The notes: generated from the sequence alone by a model not told the origin. 33,539 nucleotides of DNA from Acidobacteria bacterium 13_2_20CM_57_17 (GCA_001914785.1 MNDE01000046.1:1-33539); one strand, 5' to 3'. Positions 25,028 to 32,754 are shown, counted from the stretch's first letter. Program-made: numbers and translations.

Positions 25028-26806
25028 CTAAATGTTCTCACTGGAGATGGGGTAGAACCCTTGTCCGCCAGCCGGGGCCGGAGAGTTATGGAGGAGAGCG
25101 TATAGGCCACCATTGCCGACGAGTCGATCATGCGTACCTTGCTCCTCAACGATACCGCCGTTCAGCACAACGATACGATCGACCCATTTGAGCGCTGAGA
25201 TTCGATGCGAAACAAAGACAATCGTCTTGTCAGCGAAGCGCTCGACCAGATTGGTGAAGACTCTCCGTTCGGAAGGTGCATCCAGTGCTGACGTCGATTC
25301 GTCGAGCAGTAGTACGGAGGGGTTCTGAAGCACCAAACGCGCCAGGGCTAGGCGCTGCCGCTCGCCACCCGACAGGAAATTACCTTTTGGGCCGATTGGA
25401 GTATCCCACCCTTGCGGTAGGCAGCTGATCAGTTCTCCGAGATCCGCGGTTTCTAGCGCCCCAAAGAGATCTCTGTTCGTTGCGGAAGGCTTCCCCAGTA
25501 GAAGGTTCTCTTTCAGCGTTCGGTCGAAGAGGACAGCATCCTGCATGAGATAGCATACGTTCGTCCGAAGACTCTCCAGGCGCACGTCTCGAACATCGAT
25601 TCCATCGATGTGAATCGCTCCTTGATTCACGTCGTACAGCCGTGCAATCAGCTTTGTGATCGTACTCTTGCCACTGCCACTTACGCCGACCAACGCGACC
25701 TTCTCACCAGCCTCTAGCTTGAGTTCGAGTCCATCCACTACTGGAGTTGCTTTTCCGTAGGAGAAAGATACTCGCTGCAATTCGACGCACCCTCGAGAAG
25801 AGGAGGGGAAGTGCATTGCGCTCGGGGATTCCGAGACAGTCGGCGTTTTTTCAATGACCTCCACAATTCTCCGAATGCTCGCGCTCAGGCGGTTAAACCG
25901 AGAATAAATGTCCACAGCAGCATTCAATGGATCAAACAATCGCGCCAGATAACTGTAGAACGCAACCAGCCCACCGACAGTCAATGCTCCAACGAACACC
26001 TCGTAACCGCCGTAACCGAGAGTCGCTATGGTCCCGAGCGCAATCACTGCCATGTAGCAGGTCCTGAACAATGTCTCTGTCAGAGTCCTGTGATTCAATG
26101 CCTTCATTCTTGCTGAGGCCCGCTCAAGGAACGCTTGGACTTGACTTCTCTCCCGGCGCAAGAGCTGGATTTGGATGACGGACGCCAAATGTTCCTGCAG
26201 GAAGCTGCTCTCTCTACTTGATTGCTGTTGCGCGCTGTCAGATGCCTGCCGCAATTGGCCTTCGAAGCGCCTTCTGAAAACGAAGAAAAGAGGCATAAGC
26301 GGTAGAAGGAGAATAGTCAGCCGAAAATCAAGGAAGAACATTGTTCCGATGACGAAAAAAGCGTTGAACGTCGTTTGGAGAACGTAGGGCACAAGGCTTG
26401 ATCCCAGTTCCGCCACCTGGTCCACATCCTGCTCCATTCTGTACAGCTTTTCACCAATTGGCGTCGATTCGTGGAAATCCGCAGAGAGAAGATTCATGTG
26501 CTCTAAGATATCGAGCCGAATGCGGAAAACGAGATTCTGGACGGTCCGGAAGCTCACCATGCCCGCAAGCGCGGAAAAGCCTAACCGACAGACATAGATT
26601 CCCAAGAACGCCCCCGCCGCAAGCAAGAGCAGACGTATGTCTCTTTTCGGCAAGACCTTGTCGATCAGCCATTTGATAAGGAGAGGATCGAGCAGAAACA
26701 TCAAGCTGCTCAGCACGATCAGAGACACACTCAGGAGGTGCGCCCGAAGGAGGGGCCGCAACTTGCGGACAAACCATTGAAGCTGCGAGTTGGACTTCAG
26801 AATCAA
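25028..26806 (-). CDS. ABC exporter (fused membrane and ATPase domains)
   Basis: A 592-residue half-transporter of the lasso D type. Six membrane helices fill about the first 320 residues (from LSVSLIVLSSLMFLLDPLLI). The ATPase part has Walker A GVSGSGKST, the signature LSGGERQRLALARL, Walker B VLLLDES and the switch histidine VSHR. Such exporters expel the mature peptide and often provide self-immunity; no C39 peptidase domain is present, consistent with leader removal by B1/B2. The TTG at 26806 was chosen because GGAGGAG lies 6-7 bases upstream; the longer TTG start at 26851 has none. It is followed by the duplicated block and the glycosyltransferase. Confidence 0.88.
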   Translation of the reverse strand: MILKSNSQLQWFVRKLRPLLRAHLLSVSLIVLSSLMFLLDPLLIKWLIDKVLPKRDIRLLLLAAGAFLGIYVCRLGFSALAGMVSFRTVQNLVFRIRLDILEHMNLLSADFHESTPIGEKLYRMEQDVDQVAELGSSLVPYVLQTTFNAFFVIGTMFFLDFRLTILLLPLMPLFFVFRRRFEGQLRQASDSAQQQSSRESSFLQEHLASVIQIQLLRRERSQVQAFLERASARMKALNHRTLTETLFRTCYMAVIALGTIATLGYGGYEVFVGALTVGGLVAFYSYLARLFDPLNAAVDIYSRFNRLSASIRRIVEVIEKTPTVSESPSAMHFPSSSRGCVELQRVSFSYGKATPVVDGLELKLEAGEKVALVGVSGSGKSTITKLIARLYDVNQGAIHIDGIDVRDVRLESLRTNVCYLMQDAVLFDRTLKENLLLGKPSATNRDLFGALETADLGELISCLPQGWDTPIGPKGNFLSGGERQRLALARLVLQNPSVLLLDESTSALDAPSERRVFTNLVERFADKTIVFVSHRISALKWVDRIVVLNGGIVEEQGTHDRLVGNGGLYALLHNSPAPAGGQGFYPISSENI

Positions 26807-26954
26807 AATTCTCCTCCGACTCTTCGGACAGTCACCTTGAAGTTCATGCAAGTCGCCGAGGCCGCAATTTGGAGGTCATAGACGTCCGTTGTCCAAGCGG
26901 ACTAAGTCGCTTCTCACAGCTCCCTGCGACCCTCCATCGAAACAGAGTCTGGCT

Positions 26955-27398
26955 CTACGCTGCACGCTTGTTCTGGCGCCAGACCGCCCTGAATTCTGTC
27001 GGGCTCAGGAGAAAGAGGCTTTTGAAGCTTCTTCCGAATTCGGCGGTTCTTTCATACCCGGCATCCGCTGCAATCGCCTTGATCGGCACAGTCGTTGTCT
27101 TCTTCAACTGTTCTGCAGCGAAGGCAAGACGGCTTTTTTTCAAGTATTCCTTGAAACCAATTCTCATCGCACGTCGGAAAACCCGGCGAGCTTGGCGCCC
27201 CGACAAAGCAAGACCAAGCTGTTTACATATGTTGTCAAGGTTGCAATCAACCTTCCCGGGATGATTGTCGATGAAATCTGTGATCTTCATTGCGCGCCAG
27301 TCCGGATGACCAGGGACATGGGATATTCGCTGAGAAACGCGATCAAAGAAATGACCTACACTGTCCAACACTCGAATTATAGGATGCTCATAAATCAT
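26955..27398 (-). CDS. AraC-type DNA-binding protein with leader-like N terminus
   Basis: A 147-residue protein. The C-terminal 100 residues form an AraC double helix-turn-helix (CKQLGLALSGRQARRVFRRA; IKAIAADAGYERTAEFGRSF). There is no ligand-binding domain. Its first 14 residues (MIYEHPIIRVLDSV) look like a lasso leader (Y-x-x-P-x-I-x-x-L). The ATG at 27398 has an excellent GGGGGAAG site; a start at 27464 has not. It probably regulates the cluster. If the leader likeness is real, a B1 protein could bind it and link precursor level to gene expression, but chance similarity is possible over so few residues. Confidence 0.75.
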   Translation of the reverse strand: MIYEHPIIRVLDSVGHFFDRVSQRISHVPGHPDWRAMKITDFIDNHPGKVDCNLDNICKQLGLALSGRQARRVFRRAMRIGFKEYLKKSRLAFAAEQLKKTTTVPIKAIAADAGYERTAEFGRSFKSLFLLSPTEFRAVWRQNKRAA

Positions 27399-27558
27399 CG
27401 GACTTCCCCCATGACTGCTAGCTATTTCTAGGGCTGGGCTGACGTTTCCTTCACTGGGTGACATCGCGCCATATCGGGATGGGTATCGATGAACTTGTTG
27501 AGTGTCTCGAGTCCTCCTCTTCTATTTGAGTGCTTCGTTTTTCCTACTGTGGGCTAGA

Positions 27559-27864
27559 TTAGTCCGAGAACGGGTACGCGATTGCTAGATGACAGATTCC
27601 CTCCCGAGCCACAGTTCCATCGGCAATGGCGGTGGTCCTGAACGGAAGCATTCGACAGCAGTGGCAGAAAAGAATTACACACCGAGCGTATTGCGCGTAG
27701 CTCTTGCGCGGAGACTGGCACCCACGGAGAGAAATGCAATAACGACTCGCGCAAAATTCCAGCAAGTTAGAGTTGGACAGAGTGTCGTCCGAATCAAAGG
27801 TCCAGGCCGCCGGCGCATTCGACAGTTCGGTTGTCACGAAGGCACGCCATGAATTCCGAAACAT
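27559..27864 (-). pseudogene. Possible decayed gene after the first B1
   Basis: An ATG one base after the B1 stop, preceded by GGGG, opens 101 residues (MFRNSWRAFVTTEL ...). The product is cysteine-rich and lacks a clear fold. Near its end CRMLPFRTTAIADG recalls the R.LPFRT.CL..A segment of B2 proteases, and B2 normally follows B1, so this may be a frameshifted B2 remnant; the catalytic Cys is not where it should be. It could also be a real unknown coupled gene. The 160 bases from 27399 to 27558 hold nothing I can identify. Confidence 0.3.
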
Positions 27865-27865
27865 G

Positions 27866-28192
27866 TCAACCCCGCGCTCCGGCGGCCTTGGATTCGTGTA
27901 ACAGGCCGTTCCGTTGAACAAGCCCCGTATGTTCCAGCTTAGCTAGGTACTCCTTGATGTCGCGTTCGAGCTGCTCACGAGAGATTGTGTAATGAGTTTC
28001 CATCACATCCACGAGCCCGCGAAGGTCGACTCCTGAAGGGCTCGCTTCCACTGTGCTCCAGACACGTGCAGCGACTGGGTTGAGGCTGTAGCAGAGCCCC
28101 TTTTGAATATCGAGAAGCACAGCGCCATCCTCTGAATATGTGGAACGGACGTCTAAGGAAGCCAGCCACTTAGCGTTGGAATTCGTTTTCAC
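27866..28192 (-). CDS. PqqD-like leader-recognition protein (lasso B1), first copy
   Basis: A 108-residue PqqD-fold protein. The strands VRSTYSEDGAVLLDIQKGLC and the core YSLNPVAARVWSTVEASPSG are textbook B1; helices LRGLVDVMETHY and ERDIKEYLAKLEHTGLV follow. It should bind the leader of the RiPP precursor. GTG at 28192 was chosen because GGAGGG lies 6 bases upstream; the frame extends to a TTG at 28300, but that region is occupied by a hairpin. It is the first recognisable gene of the minus-strand set, with a possible regulatory leader just upstream. Confidence 0.85.
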   Translation of the reverse strand: MKTNSNAKWLASLDVRSTYSEDGAVLLDIQKGLCYSLNPVAARVWSTVEASPSGVDLRGLVDVMETHYTISREQLERDIKEYLAKLEHTGLVQRNGLLHESKAAGARG

Positions 28193-28226
28193 GCTTTCCC
28201 TCCGGCAGAAGTGTATGAGTTCGAAG

Positions 28227-28258
28227 CAAACGGCCTCGGGGCGGGCTGAGGCCGTTTG
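28227..28258 (-). promoter_or_regulatory. Hairpin in the leader of the first B1 gene
   Basis: CAAACGGCCTC (28227-28237) and GAGGCCGTTTG (28248-28258) form a perfect 11-base-pair stem with a 10-base GC-rich loop. It sits about 35 bases before the GTG start on the minus strand. No T-run follows, so it is not a plain terminator; it may be an operator dyad or an mRNA leader structure that controls the operon. Confidence 0.5.
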
Positions 28259-28527
28259 TAAGACTAAAGGAGCAGTGTGAAGTCCGGACTTTTCGGACAA
28301 AACCCCTTCATCTCGCGCTACCGCTTGCGCGGCGACGCGCTTGAATGTGTCGCACGAATTCGAGTTAGTGTGTGAAAAAAGATGTTTCTGCTCCGAATTC
28401 GGGCCTATATAGATGAACGGCGAATGGGAGTTTGGTGAATGAAGCGTGTCTTCGTACTAGTCATCCCGTTGATTTCAAAGAGTTACGGACCGCAACTAAA
28501 CGGGACTGGGCATGACTTAGGCGACAG

Positions 28528-28668
28528 CTATCGGTCGTAGTCCGAACCGTAATTTCCCTTGAAAAGGAGAGTGGTGGTCGAGAATCCGACCTCAAGTAAG
28601 TGCTGCTCGATAGCCTTCAATGTAGATGAGGCGGACAACTTACGCGGCCCGCGGCTTTGAAAAGCCAT
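28528..28668 (-). CDS. Candidate small peptide upstream of the cluster
   Basis: An ATG with GAAGG 10 bases upstream opens 46 residues, MAFQSRGPRKLSASS ... LLFKGNYGSDYDR. The C-terminal end is Gly/Tyr/Asp-rich like a RiPP core, but there is no YxxPxL leader and the only Gly-to-acid spacing of 7-8 (GNYGSDYD) leaves almost no tail, so it cannot be a normal lasso peptide. It may be another small protein or chance. The 335 bases between it and the first B1 gene contain the leader hairpin and no other gene. Confidence 0.3.
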   Translation of the reverse strand: MAFQSRGPRKLSASSTLKAIEQHLLEVGFSTTTLLFKGNYGSDYDR

Positions 28669-28803
28669 GTGCACTGAGCCTTCAAAAGGCTGACGTTTTT
28701 CCTCCGACAAAGTCGGGACCACACACCGCGACAGCGTCAAAGTCCAGGTTAGGGGCCCTCCGCCATCTTAATCAGCCTGTAACGAACGGTACCATTGACC
28801 CAC

Positions 28804-28809
28804 TATAAT
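28804..28809 (+). promoter_or_regulatory. TATAAT -10 box before the XRE gene
   Basis: A perfect TATAAT lies 22 bases before the chosen ATG. No good -35 is found 16-18 bases upstream, so it may be activator-dependent. GGGAG follows at 28814. Confidence 0.4.
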
Positions 28810-28830
28810 ATAGGGAGTAGCGTACCTTTC

Positions 28831-29676
28831 ATGATCCGGGGTCGGTCACTCCAGTCTCGGAATCCTCCGGGCCCTCCCGGACAGCGTCTCAAGGCACTGC
28901 GCGAGGCATTGGGCATCAGTGGTCGAGATGTGCAAACCCATAGCCGCCTAATTGCGCGTTCACAGGGGAACCAAAGATATTGTATTTCCCACAGCTCACT
29001 AGTGGAGATCGAGAACTCCACCAGGGTCCCGAGTGTCCACAAACTCTTCACACTGAGCGCACTCTATCGAATTAACTTCGTGGACCTCCTTCTGTTCTTT
29101 GGAATCGACCTGGACCAGATCAACACAGCTCGCCTTGCCGTCAAACTGCCCAGAACTCATCTCGTTCCTTCCGAGATTTACGACACGGAACGTCGTGTGA
29201 GTTTCCCGGCGAAGTTCGATCCAGGAACAAGGATCGAGGAGACGAATCTCCTCTCTCGCATGGTGCAAACCTGGGGTGAAATTCCTATCGCGTTCGTTCA
29301 GAATCTTGCGCTTCGGAAATATCTGTACGGGTTCATTGGAATGGATGACTACACACTGTACCCGATGATTCGTCCCGGCGCTTTCGTCCAGATAGATGAC
29401 GAGGACACCAAGATTGATCCGGATCCGGGGGAGAATGAGTTTGAGCGTCCCATCTACTTCTTTCAGCTTAGAGAGGGCTATGCGTATGGCTGGTGTGAAT
29501 TGGAAGGCAAGGTCCTGAGCATTATTCCTCATGTGATGTCAGGAAGAAAGACACGGCAATTCAATTATCCAGACGACATAGACGTTCTGGGCCGGGTAGT
29601 TGCTGTGGCGATGCCGCTCCGGCGGAAACCGGCCCGGTCATCTTTGTCTGCCCCCGACAGTAAGAGAATTGGATAG
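28831..29676 (+). CDS. XRE/S24-like transcription regulator, first of two
   Basis: A 281-residue protein. An N-terminal XRE helix-turn-helix region (RLKALREALGISGRDVQTHS, extended to VEIENSTRVPSVHKLFTLSA) is followed by a short helical linker and a C-terminal S24/LexA-like beta domain (YTLYPMIRPGAFVQIDDEDT, then RPIYFFQLREGYAYGWCELE). The self-cleavage serine (S-M-x-P) is replaced by YPMI and no matching lysine is evident, so it should be a stable repressor/sensor. The ATG at 28831 is preferred; a TTG start at 28795 overlaps the promoter. It points away from the biosynthetic genes and could control both. Confidence 0.75.
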   Translation: MIRGRSLQSRNPPGPPGQRLKALREALGISGRDVQTHSRLIARSQGNQRYCISHSSLVEIENSTRVPSVHKLFTLSALYRINFVDLLLFFGIDLDQINTARLAVKLPRTHLVPSEIYDTERRVSFPAKFDPGTRIEETNLLSRMVQTWGEIPIAFVQNLALRKYLYGFIGMDDYTLYPMIRPGAFVQIDDEDTKIDPDPGENEFERPIYFFQLREGYAYGWCELEGKVLSIIPHVMSGRKTRQFNYPDDIDVLGRVVAVAMPLRRKPARSSLSAPDSKRIG

Positions 29677-29680
29677 ACCA

Positions 29681-29706
29681 TTGGGGATGTCTACCCCAAT
29701 CCCCAA
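29681..29706. terminator. Alternative hairpins between the two XRE genes
   Basis: TTGGGG (29681-29686) can pair with CCCCAA at 29694-29699 or, extended to TTGGGGA, with TCCCCAA at 29700-29706. The two structures exclude each other. It lies 5 bases after the stop of the first gene. No T-run follows, so it is either a weak terminator or an mRNA processing structure. Confidence 0.4.
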
Positions 29707-29832
29707 AGGACTCAGGTTATTCAACGAGCTTCCCCCCAATCGGTCCCGATCTAAACCGAAGTTCTATTGCTCTCGCCAACTGCTTCTGCTCTGCTTGGAG
29801 CTGTATTAAAGAAGTAACTAGGCGATGCTCAA

Positions 29833-30642
29833 TTGCACCCCGGAGAAAGACTTGAGGCGATCCGCAGGCGTCATGGGATTTCCACGCGTCAAGTCGAAAA
29901 ATACAGCCGGCAAATCGCAAAGGCCGAAGGTAGTGCGAAGTTCTATATTTCCAACGCTTGGCTCAGCCAGATTGAAGGCACGGGGTCAGTACCCTGCGTT
30001 CAGAAGCTCTTCAGCCTAAGCGTTATCTACCGGATCAATTTTGTCGAGTTGCTATCTCTGTTTGGGATCGACCTGGAGAGGATCGGCTTCCATCAGCTCG
30101 AAATTCGCTTGCCTAAGACGCACCTTGCTAGGCTAGAAGTCTACAATGAACACAGAACCACGACCTTTCCAGCCCGATTGCGCAAGGGGTTTAAACTAGA
30201 CAAGACAACCCTGCTCTCACGTATGGTAAGAGCCTGGGGGGAGGTGCCCATCTCGGTCATACGCCACTTGGACATCAGGCACAGCCTGTATGGATATGTA
30301 GGCCTTCGGGACTACACGATGGATCCCCTTATCCCAGGAGGCTCCTTTGTGCAGATCGACGACCGGGTGCGCGAAGTGCTTCGTCCTTCTTCCTGGCGGA
30401 CAGAATTGGATCGGCCAATCTATTTCGTAAGAATCCCTGGTGGGTATGCTTGCTCTTGGTGTGAATTGAAGAGGAATCAGTTGACCTTAGTACCCCATCC
30501 GTTGTCGCGTAACCGCCTTCGACACTTTGCCTACGCACGGGAGGCAGAAATCATCGGCCGTGTGACTGGTATCGCCATGCGAATTGTCCGTCCTGGAAAG
30601 CGGACTCCTGGCGTGCCTGCAAGATCGCCAAAGCGACCTTGA
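29833..30642 (+). CDS. XRE/S24-like transcription regulator, second of two
   Basis: A 269-residue paralogue of the preceding gene with the same order: HTH (ERLEAIRRRHGISTRQVEKY, SQIEGTGSVPCVQKLFSLSV), RINFVELLSLFGIDL linker, and S24-like domain (YTMDPLIPGGSFVQIDDRVR, RPIYFVRIPGGYACSWCELK). Again there is no catalytic Ser/Lys pair. The shared RMVRAWGE/RMVQTWGE and DxxLxxxLYGF/Y segments show a recent common origin. A TAA just upstream limits the frame, so the start is TTG at 29833 with AGG about 10 bases before. Its 3' end overlaps the end of a minus-strand gene by 92 bases. Confidence 0.75.
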   Translation: MHPGERLEAIRRRHGISTRQVEKYSRQIAKAEGSAKFYISNAWLSQIEGTGSVPCVQKLFSLSVIYRINFVELLSLFGIDLERIGFHQLEIRLPKTHLARLEVYNEHRTTTFPARLRKGFKLDKTTLLSRMVRAWGEVPISVIRHLDIRHSLYGYVGLRDYTMDPLIPGGSFVQIDDRVREVLRPSSWRTELDRPIYFVRIPGGYACSWCELKRNQLTLVPHPLSRNRLRHFAYAREAEIIGRVTGIAMRIVRPGKRTPGVPARSPKRP

Positions 30643-31033
30643 CGTTGGACAGGAAAATCTCAGCGGCCATTTCATCGCACTCTGACGGAATGGTGACCCG
30701 GTAAGATCCGAGATGTCTCCAACTCTCCAAAACGTCTCCCGGCCTTTCGGCTGTCGAGGAAATATAACTTCGCAGCTCCTCGATCAGTTCTTCTAAAGAG
30801 CAATAAACCAGCCGATTAAAAATCTCGGCGTGGCAAGCTGCCATTGCTTTGCAGGCAACGTTTTCGCTGAAGTGAAACGCGAGACCGTCATGGGAGTAGC
30901 GGCCAGTGTTGAGATCGCGCGAAGAGGCCAAATAAACGAGCCGGCTAACATCACCCGGAAGTCTCGCGAGAGTGCGATTCCTCAAGTCTCTTATCGCAGG
31001 CTCAATTTCCACGTTTTTGACTCCAAGGCTCAT
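30551..31033 (-). CDS. Hypothetical protein, last gene of the membrane operon
   Basis: A 160-residue soluble protein of unknown family. It is helical, with a conserved-looking middle part (ARLPGDVSRLVYLASSRDLN, then GLAFHFSENVACKAMAACHA) and acidic helices (SLEELIEELRSYISS). The start ATGA overlaps the stop of the preceding gene, so it is translated with it. Its C-terminal 30 codons run antisense to the end of the second XRE gene. I do not know its role. Confidence 0.65.
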   Translation of the reverse strand: MSLGVKNVEIEPAIRDLRNRTLARLPGDVSRLVYLASSRDLNTGRYSHDGLAFHFSENVACKAMAACHAEIFNRLVYCSLEELIEELRSYISSTAERPGDVLESWRHLGSYRVTIPSECDEMAAEIFLSNVKVALAILQARQESAFQDGQFAWRYQSHGR

Positions 31034-31566
31034 GTCTCAGCGCTTACCCTCGCCATCAGTTGCTCGAATGCGCCCCGCAGCCGTGCCACCGTACGAAGAG
31101 TCTTGCCAACCATCTTGCGAGTGCGCACCGGACCGCGCGCCCAGATCCAGGCAATCAAAAGGTTACACAAAGTGAGAACTACAAGGTAGTTCACAGCTAA
31201 CTTAAGCTCGGTCGCGAGGTGCAGATCCGCAATCTGTCCCACGGCCGCAACATGTGCGCGCATGAGCAGCGAGACTCTCGTGCGCGTGCGCCGAAGCCAG
31301 GAAATAGCAAGGATGGTCCGCTCGCCCAGAAACATTTGTTGAATTTCTGAGGGCACATTTCGTGAAACGAAATCCCAATCCACCAGGTCAAATATCCTCT
31401 CACCAAGATCCCTGTGTGAAGCAGTGCTTCCACTTGTTGGCTCGCGCTTTTGTGGGACTATCAGTTCTATTCTTGTTTTCCGTGTGATAAAGAGCTGCCG
31501 GGCCCACAGCGCCGAGACTACTAAAAGGAGTAATGAGACCCCGAGATACGGTAGCAGTTGGCTCAT
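31030..31566 (-). CDS. Hypothetical membrane protein, two helices
   Basis: A 178-residue protein. One membrane helix is at residues 5-21 (LPYLGVSLLLLVVSALW) and another near 120-142 (TELKLAVNYLVVLTLCNLLI), with a cytoplasmic-type charged region between (IFDLVDWDFVSRNVPSEIQQ). Basic residues follow the second helix. It overlaps its neighbours by ATGA on both sides, so the three genes are strictly coupled. No known family is recognised. Confidence 0.65.
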   Translation of the reverse strand: MSQLLPYLGVSLLLLVVSALWARQLFITRKTRIELIVPQKREPTSGSTASHRDLGERIFDLVDWDFVSRNVPSEIQQMFLGERTILAISWLRRTRTRVSLLMRAHVAAVGQIADLHLATELKLAVNYLVVLTLCNLLIAWIWARGPVRTRKMVGKTLRTVARLRGAFEQLMARVSAET

Positions 31567-32324
31567 AATTCGCCACCCAGCTTCAAGAATGAACTGGCTC
31601 TTGCAAGGGCTCGTCTGGTCTTTTCGGCGATGAGTTTGTAGTCGCGCTCAATTTTGGATTCAGTTTCCGTCGCAGGGTTAGGGGAATAGGACCAGAGAGT
31701 GTAACTCCAGATGAGTAGAGCGGCCAGATACGCAATGGGCTGAACAAGCCGCCATCCTGGTCGTAGCCCGTATCCTGGCAGCGACCCGAATGCCAGGGAT
31801 ACTACGCAGGCGTAAATGTAAGCGCTATACCCGAAGATGATTCCTTTCAGATTTCTCCCAGTGGCAACGACATAGTAAGCAAGCAACGCGATGATCCCCG
31901 CCAGCAATATTGCCTGGACCGTGCGCAGATCGCGTTCCAATGCTGCCCAGGTTGTACCAGGAGACCAAACAGGTCCACTAACGGCGTTCCAGGTAACTTT
32001 CAAGATGACTGCCGCAAGAACTCCCCACAGGAAAGTCCGCGCAATGCGCGCAGCACCAGGTGACTTGTTCAGTGCATGCTTGTAAATTTCAAGAATAACT
32101 GCATAGCCGAAGCCAGCATGGAGGAATTCAGTGTACCAATAGAACGGGGTGTAAACACTGGGGCGCAGAGTAAGCACACAGAGACGCAACAGATCAATCA
32201 GAAAAACAACAGTCAGGTAGATATAAAAAGCGAGATACTTGCGGTAGACCCTTGCATCGATGGAACGCACCAGAATAAAAGCTTCTGTTGCAATTTCCAT
32301 CCACCAAAGAATTTGTCCGAACAC
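31563..32324 (-). CDS. Seven-helix hypothetical membrane protein
   Basis: A 253-residue integral membrane protein with about seven hydrophobic helices, for example YLAFYIYLTVVFLIDLLRLC, ARTFLWGVLAAVILKV, AILLAGIIALLAYYVVATG and PIAYLAALLIWSYTLWSY, and a charged C-terminal tail. The start is GTG at 32324. Its stop overlaps the next gene by ATGA. The helix number and the tail recall sensor or transport-related membrane proteins common in Acidobacteriota, but no catalytic motif is visible. Confidence 0.65.
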   Translation of the reverse strand: MFGQILWWMEIATEAFILVRSIDARVYRKYLAFYIYLTVVFLIDLLRLCVLTLRPSVYTPFYWYTEFLHAGFGYAVILEIYKHALNKSPGAARIARTFLWGVLAAVILKVTWNAVSGPVWSPGTTWAALERDLRTVQAILLAGIIALLAYYVVATGRNLKGIIFGYSAYIYACVVSLAFGSLPGYGLRPGWRLVQPIAYLAALLIWSYTLWSYSPNPATETESKIERDYKLIAEKTRRALARASSFLKLGGEL

Positions 32325-32416
32325 GCTCGCCGCCGGGGGGACGTAAACCGGATACTAACACACAAGGAGGGAAAAGAATGGGCATCTTCTCCCTCCCCGC
32401 ATCGGTGTGGAGCGCG

Positions 32417-32587
32417 TCAGGAAAGCGTTGGAACCCAAGGGATCGGTATTGGCGGTGGTACGGGCGCTCCACCGTCAGCTCTCAAGACAGGATTCCCAGA
32501 AGTTGTCGCATGGTTTAAACCCTCTATCGATAGCAGACTTCCCAGGATTGCCAGTGATATCAGCCAAATCAGCTTTCGTATTTTCAT
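32417..32587 (-). CDS. Small secreted proline-rich peptide
   Basis: A 56-residue peptide preceded by a perfect AAGGAG six bases before the ATG. Residues 1-23 form a signal peptide (MKIRKLIWLISLAILGSLLS); the rest is a short extracytoplasmic tail with GGAPVPPPIPIPWVP. It lies 92 bases before the seven-helix membrane protein and is probably the first gene of that operon. The family is unknown to me. It could be an envelope peptide or a signal sensed by the membrane protein. Confidence 0.6.
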   Translation of the reverse strand: MKIRKLIWLISLAILGSLLSIEGLNHATTSGNPVLRADGGAPVPPPIPIPWVPTLS

Positions 32588-32754
32588 GGTAACTCCTTTT
32601 CGCAGTTAGGGTTGGGCCGATGTGGACAAGATTACTGTGCCTACGTTAGGACCTGCCGAAACTCTTGTTATCTGCTCGGTCCACCGCGCACTTATGCGGA
32701 CAACCGCCCGAAAACCTACAAGCTTTTAGGCTCGGTTGCGGTCAGGCGTCTTCT

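Noticed and set aside
24925-25191. A plus-strand 88-codon frame over the repeat block
   Set aside because: It runs antisense into the ABC exporter gene and has no matching intact frame in the first repeat copy beyond a few codons.
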